Positions 8,132-17,196 of a stretch of 64,000 nt of DNA are shown here, piece by piece; the first letter of the stretch is position 1, and the number at the start of each line of letters is the position of its first letter. Under the pieces are notes generated by a model. That model saw nothing but the letters and a program-made list of their open reading frames with translations, was not told the origin of the DNA and did no database searches. The DNA lies in NCBI GenBank assembly GCA_001464585.1, contig LNFF01000008.1, positions 62,001 to 126,000 of the forward strand, in the 5' to 3' direction. Source of the stretch: Gammaproteobacteria bacterium Ga0077554 (GTDB lineage: Bacteria > Pseudomonadota > Gammaproteobacteria > Ga0077554 > Ga007554). A program made the position numbers and the translations under genes.

Positions 8132-9466
8132 TTATTCAGGGCGTCTAATCACCGCATGGGCGCATTGTACACCGCTACGCACCGCGCCTTCCAACGTAGC
8201 CGGATAGCCGGTATCAGTATAGTCTCCCGCTAACCAGGCGCCATGTACCGGCAGCGCTGCTGCGGGGCGCACGCTATTAATGCCCGTGCAACATGAGAAG
8301 GTGGCGCGCTTTTCCCGGATAATTACGGAATCTGCGGCGTCATGCAACGGTGCAGGCCAATCGGTAAAAATCTGGGCTAGCTCTTTTACCACACGGGCGC
8401 TCAACGCCGGGTTGCTCAGCGCCATGTGTTCACCGGGGCCACTAATCACTACCGCCATCAAACCTGCGTGCCCAGACCCATACAGCCCCCGGTCAAATAC
8501 CCACTGTGATGTCGTATCCAGTAACCCAATCATGGGTATCTCAAGTTTTATGTGGGATGGATATCGCACATACACCGTACAAATCGGTTCATGACTAATG
8601 CTCGCCAGCCGCTGAGCAATATCACGTAATGCTGCATGGGGCTCAAGCAAGCGTTGGCACGAGACGGGTGACACAGCAAGTATTACATGATCCGCAGCAA
8701 TTTCCTGAGTGGCTGTTGTTACGCCCTGCACCACGCCACTATTGATGCGTAACCCCTGTACCCGTTGATTAAGCATCACAGTACCGCCGTGTGTTTCTAT
8801 AAAATGCTGTGCTGGTGTTGGAAAAATAGCGCCCAAATCAGTTTTACAGAACAGCAGATCCGAGTCCTCACGCTGTTGGGCAAAAGCATCCTGTAACACG
8901 CGTATAAAAACCTGTGACGACGCAGTTTCCACTGGCGTATTAAGAATTGCCAGACACAGCGGTTGCCAAAGAATACGGATTAAGGAAGGGGGTTGTTTGT
9001 GCTGAACCAGCCACGCCGCTACGCTAATATCCTGCCCGATCTTTTGTTGTTGAAAGCGGGCTGTCAGTACACTGCGACACAGCGGGAGTGCAGCCAGGCG
9101 GTCAGCTATCGTCAACCCTGTCGAACGCAATAAACCCGTTATCAAATGCAACGGCGCGGGCAGGGCAGGGCAGCGAATGCGTACCTCTGGCCGATGTGGT
9201 GATTTAAGTAATAAATGCAACGGGTGGCGGTGTAGCACAGCCGTTTCAGTTACACCTGTAACGTCTAACAAACGTAATGTATCCCGATAGGCGCCGAGCA
9301 ATAAATGCTGGCCATTATCAATAAGCTGGCCATCATGCGTTACGCTGCGTGCGCGTCCTCCCAGGTGGGGTGCAGCTTCCAGCAAGGTAACCCGGACACC
9401 GTGGCAACACAACTCCACGGCGGCCGCCAGCCCTGCCCAGCCACCCCCTACGACGACGACATGCAT
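8132..9466 (-). CDS. hpnE: Hydroxysqualene dehydroxylase HpnE
   Basis: A 444-residue FAD-dependent amine-oxidase-fold enzyme. The N-terminus is a dinucleotide-binding motif ('VVVVGGGWAGLAAAVEL'), followed by 'HLGGRARSV', typical of squalene-associated FAD-dependent desaturases. HpnE reduces hydroxysqualene to squalene, the last step of the HpnCDE route that supplies hopanoid synthesis. The C-terminus has the usual 'AWLAGDYTDTGYPATLEGAV' flavin-contact region. Its start overlaps the end of hpnD by 19 bases, so the two are co-translated. The normal third partner hpnC lies about 2.3 kb upstream, beyond an inserted segment. The squalene-hopene cyclase is not in the window. Confidence 0.93.
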   Translation of the reverse strand: MHVVVVGGGWAGLAAAVELCCHGVRVTLLEAAPHLGGRARSVTHDGQLIDNGQHLLLGAYRDTLRLLDVTGVTETAVLHRHPLHLLLKSPHRPEVRIRCPALPAPLHLITGLLRSTGLTIADRLAALPLCRSVLTARFQQQKIGQDISVAAWLVQHKQPPSLIRILWQPLCLAILNTPVETASSQVFIRVLQDAFAQQREDSDLLFCKTDLGAIFPTPAQHFIETHGGTVMLNQRVQGLRINSGVVQGVTTATQEIAADHVILAVSPVSCQRLLEPHAALRDIAQRLASISHEPICTVYVRYPSHIKLEIPMIGLLDTTSQWVFDRGLYGSGHAGLMAVVISGPGEHMALSNPALSARVVKELAQIFTDWPAPLHDAADSVIIREKRATFSCCTGINSVRPAAALPVHGAWLAGDYTDTGYPATLEGAVRSGVQCAHAVIRRPE

Positions 9467-10329
9467 TTATTTTTCGCGAATTTTTTATAGCGACTTTTTT
9501 CATGGCGTGCAGTGCGCCAGGCAATCCATAATTTGCGCAACGGTGTTAATGAAATGCGCCGTTCGAGAACATTAAAGCCATCTTTTTCGATTTCTTCAAG
9601 AGTTGACAAATAAATCTCTGACATGATCAGGCCACTGCGTTGTGGATAACGGTCAATGTCTGGCAAATGCGAATAGGCTTGCGTGTAGTATTGGTGTGCG
9701 CGTTGCGCCTGAAATTTAAATAACTCACGCATATTGTCCGTGGTATGCGATTGCATAATATCTTCGGGCGTTACGCCAAAGCGTTCCAGTTCATCCAGTG
9801 GCAAATAAATGCGCCCGAGCATCGCATCTTCACGTACATCACGCAAAATATTGGTGAGCTGAAATGCCATGCCCAGGTCATGCGCATATTTAAGCGTGTT
9901 ACGGTCCTGGTAGCCAAATATCTCCACCGACATCAATCCCACAATGCTGGCGACACGATGACAATACAGCGCCAGATCGTTAAAGGACGCATAACCTTGA
10001 TGGTCTAAATCCATCTCCATGCCATTGATGATTTCCTGAAAATGTTCCTGGGGTAAATTATAAGCGGCGGTGGCAGCGGCCAACGCCTGGCCAACAGGGT
10101 GCCGCGATGTGCCCGTAAATAGCCTGCCGACTTCTTCGCGCCACCATTGCAGTTTAATGCGCGCCACATTGGTGTCTGTACACTCGTCAACGACATCATC
10201 GACCTCGCGGCAAAAGGCGTAGAGCGCAGTAATGGCTTGCCGTTGCGGGGGCGGCAAAAACAGGAAGCTGTAATAAAAGCTTGAACCGCTTTTAGCTGCT
10301 TTATCTTGGCAATATTGATCAGGAGTCAT
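9448..10329 (-). CDS. hpnD: Presqualene diphosphate synthase HpnD
   Basis: A 293-residue trans-isoprenyl diphosphate synthase of the squalene/phytoene synthase type. Both aspartate-rich motifs are intact: 'DDVVDE' near 42-47 and 'NILRDVREDAMLGRIYLP' near 160-177. HpnD condenses two farnesyl diphosphates to presqualene diphosphate, which HpnC converts to hydroxysqualene. The start 'MTPDQYCQDKAAKSGSSFYY' fits the family. The 3' end overlaps hpnE by 19 bases. Upstream lies a REP-like repeat block and the PEP-CTERM pseudogene on the other strand, which separate it from hpnC, so it probably needs its own promoter. Confidence 0.94.
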   Translation of the reverse strand: MTPDQYCQDKAAKSGSSFYYSFLFLPPPQRQAITALYAFCREVDDVVDECTDTNVARIKLQWWREEVGRLFTGTSRHPVGQALAAATAAYNLPQEHFQEIINGMEMDLDHQGYASFNDLALYCHRVASIVGLMSVEIFGYQDRNTLKYAHDLGMAFQLTNILRDVREDAMLGRIYLPLDELERFGVTPEDIMQSHTTDNMRELFKFQAQRAHQYYTQAYSHLPDIDRYPQRSGLIMSEIYLSTLEEIEKDGFNVLERRISLTPLRKLWIAWRTARHEKSRYKKFAKNKCMSSS

Positions 10330-10375
10330 CGCGGGTGTGTGTTTAAGGAAATTAATTGAAGGAAACTCTATTTAA

Positions 10376-10560
10376 GCTGTCATTTCGAGCGTAGCGAGAA
10401 ATCCTTTGCGAAGGGAGTTCAATATTATTATGGCATTACAAGATTTCTCGGCAACCGCTCCCGGCGTTGCTCTACCTCCTGCATCCCGGCAGCGTAGCGG
10501 TGTGCTCCTGCATTGCTCTACCTTCCGCCATCCATGGCGGTCGCATGCAGTCGTCCCGTT
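10376..10560. repeat. REP-like palindromic repeat block between hpnD and the PEP-CTERM gene
   Basis: The block holds a 'GTCATTTCGAGCGTAGCGAG' unit near 10380 and a second palindromic unit at about 10437-10560. The second includes the inverted pair TTCCGCCAT / ATGGCGG near 10522-10540. Its part at 10503-10544 is the reverse complement of a unit at 12328-12369 on the far side of the neighbouring gene, with one or two differences. Similar units occur near 37567 and inside the start of livF. These look like dispersed REP-type intergenic repeats. The rest of the 10330-11012 gap holds one clear promoter and no convincing gene. Confidence 0.75.
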
Positions 10561-10751
10561 GGCCGAAATGGCATATCTGAAATTGTAGCATGATACATGT
10601 TTTATACGTCCGCGATGCCTGGCGAAACTTTGTAACATTTATCAATTTCTCCATCTCGCCCAAATGAATAATCCCAGGGTGTGATTTGATCAATTTTGTA
10701 TGTGCATCAAGAGAGGCAGGAATCTTCGGATCGCGCATGAAAATTTTTTCT

Positions 10752-10780
10752 TGACTTTCTGTGAATGGGACATTATAAAA
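10752..10780 (+). promoter_or_regulatory. Sigma-70-type promoter upstream of the PEP-CTERM gene
   Basis: TTGACT at 10752-10757 and TATAAA at 10775-10780 are separated by exactly 17 bases, a near-consensus vegetative promoter reading rightward. The next gene starts at 11013, so the transcript would have a leader of roughly 225 bases. The leader has no convincing ORF. A weak AGGGA-like ribosome site lies about 10 bases before the ATG. Confidence 0.65.
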
Positions 10781-11012
10781 TAGAATCACGCTTGATCCCA
10801 CAAAGAAGGACAGGGCATGGACTGGGGGTTTGAATATCTTTTTTTCCCTTGTGGAAAATTTCAGCTTCGCGCTGGAGTTTTCTTTCCGATTTGCACGCGC
10901 CACTGCCACTCTCCTGCTTCACAACTATTCCAGCCTTCGGTATCCCCAAGGCCCGTTACGCCGTTTCTATGTCACCCCAATCCATGCAGCCATTAACAGG
11001 GAAGAATAGCCA

Positions 11013-12272
11013 ATGAAAAAGAATAGCCATAGTAGTGCCCAGACTTTCACTCACTCATCGCCTCGTATCAACACCCTTGTTGCCGCGCTAATCGCTGTTG
11101 GTTGCGCCAGTCCGGTTTTGGCCGTCGATCGCACCTGGTTCGGCGGCGCTGGCGACTGGAGCGTGAACGCTAACTGGTCGCCAGTGGGCGTACCCGTCGC
11201 GGGTGATCTGGCCATCATTAATGGGGGTACATCAACCCTCTCCTTTGCTCAGGTAGTTGCCGGGCTTACGCTTAATGGTGGGACGTTGGCAGGTATTGGT
11301 AATTTGACCCTATCGGGTTCCTCGACTTGGAATAGCGGCGCGCAATCCGGCACTGGCACCACGCAGTTCAATGGCAACCTGGCCATCTCTGGCGACGGCA
11401 ACAAGTTCATCGGTGGTAGCCGGGGAGTCAACACCGCCGGTACCACCACCTAGGGCGGCAACACGGGCGGTAACAATAACTACAACCGTATTCTCAACGG
11501 CGGCAGCGGCGGCACGATCAATAACAGCGGCACCTGGAACGACACCAACGCCTTCGCTACCTATATCGACGGCGGCATTACCTTCAACAACACCGGCACC
11601 TACAACAAGCAGGGCACTACTGTCACCACCCTCGCTGGCGCTTTTAACAACAGCGCCACCGGCACCGTCAACGTCAACAACGGTACGCTCAACATCGCCA
11701 GCAATTTCTCAAACGCTGGTGTCATCGACGTCGACGCGGGCGCCATCTTCCAGGTGAGCGCCACGAACTTCGCTAATACAGCAACCGGCGTGATCGGCGG
11801 TAACGGTACCGTGGCGACTCCGGCGTCCGGCCTGAGTAACAGCGGTGACATCGACCCCGGCAACTCCATCGGCCATCTCACCATTGACGGTGATCTGAAG
11901 CAGGCATTGACTGGCGTGCTGAACTTCGAGTTGACCGCGCTGACCAGTTTCGATCTGTTGACAGTAACGGACGATGTGATTCTGAATGGTGAAATCGCTG
12001 TGTGGAATCTGGGCTATACGCCGGTCATTGGTGACAGCTTCATGGTGATGACTTTTGACGATCGGGCTGGAACCACTTTCAGCAACCTTAGCGTCAATGG
12101 ATTTGGCTCGGGCGTGACCTTCAATGTGCTCTACAATCCCAATGACGTGACATTGCAGGTGGCTGCGGTGCCGGAAACGGAAACCTGGGCCATGATGTTG
12201 GCTGGGCTAGGTCTGGTGGGTTTCGCGGTGCGGCGGCGCAATGTGTTAGGCAGAGGAACGGCGTCCGTATGA
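11013..12272 (+). pseudogene. PEP-CTERM-type surface protein interrupted by an in-frame amber codon
   Basis: One frame runs from ATG 11013 to TGA 12270, broken only by a TAG at 11451-11453. The repeat context around it (Thr-Thr-stop-Gly-Gly-Asn) suggests a former CAG. The first part has a signal peptide (cleavage after 'ASPVLA') and a 'TWFGGAGDWSVNANWSP' motif seen in passenger-like beta-repeat proteins. Gly/Asn/Thr-rich strand repeats continue across the stop. The end has the exosortase sorting layout: a short motif, a hydrophobic stretch 'MMLAGLGLVGFAV', then Arg-rich RRR. The motif reads VPETET rather than VPEPET, which one C-to-A change would explain. Either the gene is decaying or the stop is read through. 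It lies against the hpn genes and is flanked by repeats. Confidence 0.8.
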
Positions 12273-12316
12273 CGTTAGGGTTCTTTTAGTGATGGAAACT
12301 CTGAAGTGTAACGTGT

Positions 12317-12391
12317 TGTCATTTCGACCGTAGGCGACCGCCATGGATGGCGGAAGGTAGAGCAACGCAGGAGCAATTGCCGAGAAATCTG
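12317..12391. repeat. REP-like unit downstream of the PEP-CTERM gene
   Basis: Begins 'TGTCATTTCGACCGTAGGCG', contains the palindrome ACCGCCATGGATGGCGG, continues through 'GTAGAGCAACGCAGGAGCA' and ends in 'GCCGAGAAATCTG'. It matches the inverted unit at 10437-10545 and a shortened unit at 37567-37634. The palindrome also appears at 17089-17107 inside livF. Its presence on both sides of the PEP-CTERM gene suggests the interval was shaped by recombination between such units. Confidence 0.75.
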
Positions 12392-12421
12392 TATATTAAT
12401 AAAAATCCCTGCGGTAAGCGG

Positions 12422-12502
12422 TAAGCTGCGGGGTATTTCTATGTCATTTCGAGCACAGCGAGAAATCTTAAGCAAGATCCCTCACTTCGTTCGGGATGAC
12501 AA
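12422..12502. repeat. Dispersed palindromic repeat, copy 1 (about 80 bp)
   Basis: The unit runs from 'AAGCTGCGGGGTATTTCT' through 'GAGCACAGCGAGAAATCTTA' to 'TTCGTTCGGGATGACAAT'. An inverted copy with few differences lies at about 53432-53515, and a partial copy near 37687-37745. The halves 'GTCATTTCGAGC' and 'GTTCGGGATGAC' make it roughly palindromic. Together with the unit at 12317 and a trailing 'TTTCTCACTGCGCTCGAA' near 12592, it fills most of the gene-free stretch 12273-12625. Confidence 0.7.
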
Positions 12503-12625
12503 TAAACGCAGCAAGCTGCGGGGAGAGCGTAGCGAGGGGCCCAAACCCGAAGAGATTGAATTTTTTCAATAGTTGAATCTCCAAGATTTCTCACTGCGCT
12601 CGAAGTGGCGCACAGCAGAGCTTCC

Positions 12626-13504
12626 TTATGTTTGTTTCTTAAAGCTCGCCGCCACGATCATTTTCAGCCAGTCACCCATTCCAAGGCGCGGTCTGGCAAA
12701 CACGTTGTCGTGTTGCGCCTGCAAGGCATTCAGTATGCGCAAACCACCCTGAATGGTCATACGCAATTCAAAACCAATACGCCCCGGCAACACGCTGCCT
12801 AACGGTGCGCCAAACAGCATCATCTCGCGGGTGCGGTCAATGACATGATTCATGAGTGCGCGCATCGCGGCATCGGTGTGTGCGGTGCGGATGTGTTCTT
12901 CGCTGACGCCGTAGCGTGCCATATCATCTTGCGGAAAATAAATGCGCCCCTGTTCGTGGTAATCCTGCGTTATGTCTTGCAGGAAGTTAATGATTTGCAG
13001 TGCGCTGCATACGGCGTCTGATTGCGCCAGATTCACCGGCGTGGCGAGGTTGTAAAGATAAAGTAGTAAACGACCCACTGGATTGGCAGAATAACTGCAA
13101 TAGTGTAAGACTTCGGCTTGGGTAGCATAACGATGTTTGGTGACATCCATACTGAACGCAGTGAGCAGATCATAAAAAAGTTCCAGTGGCAGGGCATGTT
13201 TTTTTATAACATCGTCCAGCGCTATAAAAATCGGATCATTGACTTTCGCACCAAGCTTGAGCGTGTCAAGGTGGCTAACATACGCGTTGAGTTGTGCAAG
13301 GCGCACAGCAGGCAGGGCATCACCTTCGTCGGCAAAATCATCGGCAGTGCGGGCAAACGCATAAATAACGCTGATGGGTTCGCGCAGGTGTTTGGGTAAA
13401 AAAACCGAAGCGACCGGAAAGTTTTCATAGTGCGAGCGCGCCATCCGCATACAATGGGCGTAGGCATCACGCAACGACATGGGGTGCGGACGGTTATTGG
13501 ACAT
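12626..13504 (-). CDS. hpnC: Hydroxysqualene synthase HpnC
   Basis: A 292-residue squalene/phytoene-synthase-fold enzyme. It carries 'ARTADDFADEGD' near 49-60 and 'QIINFLQDITQDYHEQGRIY' near 150-170, the two metal-binding Asp motifs with the divergence typical of HpnC. It hydrolyses and rearranges presqualene diphosphate to hydroxysqualene, the step between HpnD and HpnE. Its start overlaps the end of rmuC by 11 bases, so it is probably transcribed with rmuC. HpnD and HpnE lie 2.3 kb downstream on the same strand, beyond the PEP-CTERM pseudogene and repeats. HpnC, HpnD and HpnE are usually adjacent. Confidence 0.93.
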   Translation of the reverse strand: MSNNRPHPMSLRDAYAHCMRMARSHYENFPVASVFLPKHLREPISVIYAFARTADDFADEGDALPAVRLAQLNAYVSHLDTLKLGAKVNDPIFIALDDVIKKHALPLELFYDLLTAFSMDVTKHRYATQAEVLHYCSYSANPVGRLLLYLYNLATPVNLAQSDAVCSALQIINFLQDITQDYHEQGRIYFPQDDMARYGVSEEHIRTAHTDAAMRALMNHVIDRTREMMLFGAPLGSVLPGRIGFELRMTIQGGLRILNALQAQHDNVFARPRLGMGDWLKMIVAASFKKQT

Positions 13505-14771
13505 CAGGGTTTATGACTTCGACGCTGCGTACACCTTTTTCGATTTGCTCTGGTATTTCCAGTGTTTTCGGCGCGCTAATGCCCAGTTCAGTAAATTTGC
13601 GTGCGCCGGGAATAATCTGGTGTTCAAAAGAGCCGACGGCTTTGTTGTAATGTTCGAGGCTGCTGCCCAGACTTCTGCCCAGTTTAGCCAAGTGTTCTGA
13701 AAAAACACATAAGCGTTTATGCAAATCTACGCCCAGGTCACGTATCTGTTCCGCATTTTTGGCAAGCGCCTGTTGCTGCCAGCCGAAGGCGACAGCACGT
13801 AATAATGCGACAAAACTGGTGGGCGTGGCCAATATTACTTTCTGGCGTAACGCATCTTCCAGCAGGGCGCGATCTACATCCAGTGCGGCGCTGAGAAACT
13901 GGTCGCCGGGAATGAACATCACCACAAAGTCGGGGCTATTATTGAATTGACTCCAATAGCTGCGTGCCGCAAGCTCGCGCACGCGCTCACGTACCTTGCG
14001 CGCGTGGCGTGCCAGATGCACGTCGCGTGTTGCATCGTCGGGCGCTTCTACGGCGCTTAGGTAAGCATCCAGCGGGGTTTTTGCATCGACAATAATCTCG
14101 CGTCCGCCGGGCATGCGTATAATCATGTCAGGCCGCATCGCGCCATCGGTGGTGTTGGTGTGTTCCTGCTCATAAAAATCGCAGTATTCCACCATGCCCG
14201 CCAATTCCGCCAGCCGTTTCAATGTCATCTCGCCCCATTGGCCACGCACTTCCGGGCGGCGTAACGCCTGCACCAGGTTGCGTGTTTCACTGTGCAGAAT
14301 TTGTTGTGTTTGTGTCATGGTCTCCAGATGTTTGGTGATGGAGCCATACGCCTCTTTGCGCTCATTTTCAATCTGGCGAAATTGTTGCTCGGTTTTTTGC
14401 AGCGTTTCTTTGATGGGGCGCAGCAGGCTTTCAATGGATTTTTCTTTTTGTTCCAGATCGCCTTGCGCCTTGATCTGAAACTGCTTGAGGTTCTCCTGGG
14501 CGAGCTTCAGGAATTCTTCAGAGTTGCTTTTGAGCGCTTCGCTGGAGACCACCGAAAAGCTTTGTACCATTTGGGCGCGCGCATGTTCAAGCGTGACCAG
14601 TTTTTCCTGGGCAATACGCCGCTCTAATTCAAGGGTGGTTTTTAATTCAGTATTCTGTCGGGTGATTTCCAGAAACTGGCGTTGTGCGCGTTGATGTGCA
14701 ACAAACCAGCCTAAGGTGGCGGCAAGCATGGCGACAATCACCAACATGAAAAATAAAAGGAGTTCAGACAT
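13494..14771 (-). CDS. rmuC: DNA recombination protein RmuC
   Basis: A 425-residue protein with an N-terminal membrane anchor (about residues 3-23), a long coiled coil to about residue 165 rich in Gln, Glu and Lys, then the conserved RmuC domain ('RRPEVRGQWGEMTLKRLAEL', 'GREIIVDAKTPLDAYL', 'FVVMFIPGDQFLSAAL'). RmuC limits recombination at short inverted repeats, and its domain resembles restriction-endonuclease-fold nucleases; the Asp-Ala-Lys in 'VDAKTPLDAY' fits such a catalytic site. It overlaps hpnC by 11 bases. In a genome this rich in short inverted repeats its presence is fitting, but that link is inference. Confidence 0.93.
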   Translation of the reverse strand: MSELLLFFMLVIVAMLAATLGWFVAHQRAQRQFLEITRQNTELKTTLELERRIAQEKLVTLEHARAQMVQSFSVVSSEALKSNSEEFLKLAQENLKQFQIKAQGDLEQKEKSIESLLRPIKETLQKTEQQFRQIENERKEAYGSITKHLETMTQTQQILHSETRNLVQALRRPEVRGQWGEMTLKRLAELAGMVEYCDFYEQEHTNTTDGAMRPDMIIRMPGGREIIVDAKTPLDAYLSAVEAPDDATRDVHLARHARKVRERVRELAARSYWSQFNNSPDFVVMFIPGDQFLSAALDVDRALLEDALRQKVILATPTSFVALLRAVAFGWQQQALAKNAEQIRDLGVDLHKRLCVFSEHLAKLGRSLGSSLEHYNKAVGSFEHQIIPGARKFTELGISAPKTLEIPEQIEKGVRSVEVINPDVQ

Positions 14772-14802
14772 GATTATTCCATGACTTTAGCCGGGGGACG
14801 TT

Positions 14803-14940
14803 ATTCCAATTCTTGTTAAAAACACCACTTGTCATTCCGGACGCATGTGAGGAATCTTAAGGATTTCTCGCTACGCTCGAAATGACAGGTAAAATGATTT
14901 CTGCGAAAGATATAGGCATTTCTAACGAGCATTGGAATTA
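14803..14940. mobile_element. MITE-like element D, copy 1 (about 138 bp)
   Basis: The ends are imperfect terminal inverted repeats: 'ATTCCAATTCTTGTTAAAAA' on the left, and on the right the reverse complement of 'ATTCCAATGCTCGTTAGAAA'. The centre is a REP-like palindrome ('GTCATTCCGGACGCATGTGA' to 'CGCTACGCTCGAAATGACAG'). An inverted copy with about 90% identity lies at 29015-29151. There is no coding capacity, so it would need a transposase supplied from elsewhere. Its right end supplies the stop codon of the gph-like gene (TAA on the minus strand at 14938-14940). Confidence 0.72.
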
Positions 14941-15606
14941 CACAGAACGTGCCGCAATCCATTCTAAAATTTCCCGGGGATGTTGAATCATGGCGTCGGC
15001 ATTCCACAAATGCGGTTGGTCGGTTGCGTCGATGTAACCAAATAACGCGACCAGCGTGTGCATGCCAGCACTTTTGCCTGCCTCAATATCACGTTGTGCA
15101 TCGCCAATATACAGGCAGTGGCTGTTGTTGCTCCCAGATTTTTCGCAGGCATATAACATTGGTGCGGGATGGGGTTTTCGTTGCGGCGTGGTATCACCGC
15201 TGACAATACACGCGGCGCGTTGCGTGAGGCCGAGTTGATCAAGCAATGGTTCGGTTAGCCAGGCCGGTTTGTTGGTGACCACGCCCCACTTCATGCCGCG
15301 CTGTTCGATGTCTTGTAATACCTCATCCATACCGGGAAATAAGCGTGTTTCACGGGTTAGATGGTTGCGGTAAATTTCCAGAAAACGGGTGCGCAGCATG
15401 GCAAAGCGTTCGCTGTGCGGTTCATCCAGCGCCAGTTGCACTAATGCAGTTGCACCGTGTGACACGCGCGGGCGAATTTGTGAAAAAGGTAAGGCAGTTA
15501 AACCAATTTCTTCACGCACAGCATTCAGCGCAAAAGCCATGTCGGGCGCGGTGTCTGCCAGCGTACCATCCAGATCAAACAGCACGGTATGTATTGGGCT
15601 TTTCAT
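14938..15606 (-). CDS. HAD-family phosphatase (Gph/MupP-like)
   Basis: A 222-residue haloacid-dehalogenase hydrolase. The nucleophile motif is 'VLFDLDGTLADTAPD' (Asp10, Asp12), motif II is in 'WGVVTNKPAW', the Lys motif is 'QRKPHPAPM' and motif III is 'LYIGDAQRDIEAG'. Phosphoglycolate phosphatase (Gph) and MurNAc-6-phosphate phosphatase (MupP) look alike at this level, and MupP is commonly encoded next to ubiG in gammaproteobacteria, as here. I therefore do not assign a symbol. It starts 7 bases after the end of ubiG. Its stop codon lies at the end of a MITE-like element, so the last residues may have been altered by that insertion. Confidence 0.85.
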   Translation of the reverse strand: MKSPIHTVLFDLDGTLADTAPDMAFALNAVREEIGLTALPFSQIRPRVSHGATALVQLALDEPHSERFAMLRTRFLEIYRNHLTRETRLFPGMDEVLQDIEQRGMKWGVVTNKPAWLTEPLLDQLGLTQRAACIVSGDTTPQRKPHPAPMLYACEKSGSNNSHCLYIGDAQRDIEAGKSAGMHTLVALFGYIDATDQPHLWNADAMIQHPREILEWIAARSV

Positions 15607-15613
15607 AAGCGGG

Positions 15614-16333
15614 TCATGCGTCGGTACGTTCGCGTGAGCAATGAGCTAGGTAATTGACGTCGATGTCATTGCCCAGCGAATAGGTACGGGTCAGCGGGTT
15701 ATAGGTCATGCCGGTTAAGTCATGCAGCGTTAATTCCGCCGCGCGCATCCAGTTGGCAAGTTCAGAGGGGCGTATGAATTTGCTGTAATCGTGAGTGCCT
15801 TTGGGTAACATATTGAGCAGGTATTCTGCGCCGACTATCGCCAATAAATAGGCTTTGGGAGTGCGGTTCAGCGTGGAAAAAAACACATGCCCGCCGGGTT
15901 TGACCAGACGCATGCACGCTGCCACCACGGAAGCGGGATCGGGTACATGTTCCAGCATTTCCATGCAGGTGACAACATCAAACGCAGCGGGTTGCTGGTC
16001 TGCCAATTGCTCGGCGGTGATTTGCCGGTAATCTACTTCGGCACCCGACTCCAGCAGGTGCAAACGTGCCACCGCCAGCGGCGCTGCCCCGGCATCAATG
16101 CCGATGACTGCCGCGCCGCGCAATGCCATGCTTTCGGTAAGAATGCCACCGCCACAGCCCACGTCGACAACACGCTTGCCCGCCAAGGGTGCATGGCTGT
16201 TGATATAGCTGAGGCGCAATGGGTTAATATCATGCAGCGGTTTGAATTCGCTGTGCGGATCCCACCAGCGTGACGCCAGCTCTTCGAATTTGGCAACCTC
16301 GCGGGGATCAATATTTTGTGTGGTTTGGTTCAT
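15614..16333 (-). CDS. ubiG: Ubiquinone biosynthesis O-methyltransferase UbiG
   Basis: From the ATG at 16333 the protein has 239 residues, the usual length. '[20 protein letters not shown]' is the UbiG N-terminal signature, and '[16 protein letters not shown]' near 50-65 is the SAM-binding loop. '[15 protein letters not shown]' and '[15 protein letters not shown]' follow as expected. The enzyme methylates the two hydroxyl groups of the ubiquinone ring precursor. The open frame extends 16 codons upstream without homology, so the downstream ATG is preferred. It lies between the livF gene and the gph-like phosphatase on the same strand. Confidence 0.94.
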   Translation of the reverse strand: MNQTTQNIDPREVAKFEELASRWWDPHSEFKPLHDINPLRLSYINSHAPLAGKRVVDVGCGGGILTESMALRGAAVIGIDAGAAPLAVARLHLLESGAEVDYRQITAEQLADQQPAAFDVVTCMEMLEHVPDPASVVAACMRLVKPGGHVFFSTLNRTPKAYLLAIVGAEYLLNMLPKGTHDYSKFIRPSELANWMRAAELTLHDLTGMTYNPLTRTYSLGNDIDVNYLAHCSRERTDA

Positions 16334-16377
16334 AATATGCCTAGAATAACATGAGACTTCATGGATTTGGCGCATTT

Positions 16378-17196
16378 TCACTCGCCAAGATAGGCGTGGC
16401 GCACTCGCGGGTTGGTTGACAAGTTGCTGGCGGTGTCGTGCAAGGTAATCAGGCCGCTTTCCATGACGTAGCCACGGTGGCTGATTTCGAGCGCAAGTTT
16501 GGCGTTTTGTTCCACCAATAAAATGGTCATGCCCTGCCCGGCGATATGTCGAATCGTTTCAAAAATCTTGCTGACCATGAGTGGCGCCAAGCCCATGCTG
16601 GGTTCATCAAGCAGGAGTAATTGCGGTTTCGCCAGAATGGCACGGCCCAAGGCGAGCATTTGTTGTTCACCTCCCGACAGCGTGCCGGCTTTCTGGTGGC
16701 GACGTTCATATAAGCGCGGAAACAGGCTGTGGATATAGTCTGTTTCACTTTTGATGGCGGCATGATCGTTACGTGTATAGGCACCCATCGCAAGGTTTTC
16801 TGCGACGCTCAGGCGGCTGAAAATGCCACGCCCCTCGGGCACCAACACCATGCCACGTCGTACGATTTCATGGGTAGGGTGGTTAGTAATGGAATGCTGC
16901 TGGTAGTGGACCGAGCCGTGTGCGGTGGGCACCAGGCCACACAGCGCTTTCAGCGTAGTGGTTTTCCCGGCGCCGTTGGCGCCAATCAGGCATACCAGTT
17001 CACCGCGTGTGATGCAGAAATCAATACCCTTGACGGCCTGCACGCCACCATACGCCACCGCCAGATTTTTTACCTCCAACAACAACCTGCGACCGCCATG
17101 GATGGCGGCCGTTCCTGCGCTTCCTGCGCCCACGGCACTTGTGCATCCTTGCACGGCGGAAGTGCTGGAAACGCAGGAGGAGTTTTCCAGCCTCAC
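16378..17196 (-). CDS. livF: Branched-chain amino acid ABC transporter ATPase LivF with repeat-derived N-terminal extension
   Basis: A 272-residue ABC ATPase, about 35-40 longer than usual LivF. Walker A '[14 protein letters not shown]', signature '[14 protein letters not shown]' and Walker B '[13 protein letters not shown]' are intact, and '[20 protein letters not shown]' marks the normal beginning at about residue 38. The preceding residues come from repeat DNA: a hairpin at 17134-17159 encodes S-A-V-Q-G-C-T-S-A, and a 'CCGCCATGGATGGCGG'-type palindrome lies at 17090-17107. The start is GTG at 17196, sharing GTGA with the livG stop, which argues that the extension is really translated. With LivG it powers uptake of branched-chain or related amino acids. 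Confidence 0.92.
   Translation of the reverse strand: MRLENSSCVSSTSAVQGCTSAVGAGSAGTAAIHGGRRLLLEVKNLAVAYGGVQAVKGIDFCITRGELVCLIGANGAGKTTTLKALCGLVPTAHGSVHYQQHSITNHPTHEIVRRGMVLVPEGRGIFSRLSVAENLAMGAYTRNDHAAIKSETDYIHSLFPRLYERRHQKAGTLSGGEQQMLALGRAILAKPQLLLLDEPSMGLAPLMVSKIFETIRHIAGQGMTILLVEQNAKLALEISHRGYVMESGLITLHDTASNLSTNPRVRHAYLGE
17134..17159 (-). repeat. Protein-embedded hairpin repeat, copy in livF
   Basis: 26 bases with a GTGCA/TGCAC stem and four-base loop, flanked by GGCACTT and CGGCGG on the plus strand. On the coding strand it is read as S-A-V-Q-G-C-T-S-A, residues 13-21 of LivF. It differs from the lpxK copy at one loop base only. Confidence 0.85.

Noticed and set aside
10472-10909. 145-codon minus-strand open frame between hpnD and the PEP-CTERM gene
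   Set aside because: Its C-terminal third reads through REP-like palindromes, it overlaps the strong opposite-strand promoter at 10752-10780, and no family is recognisable.
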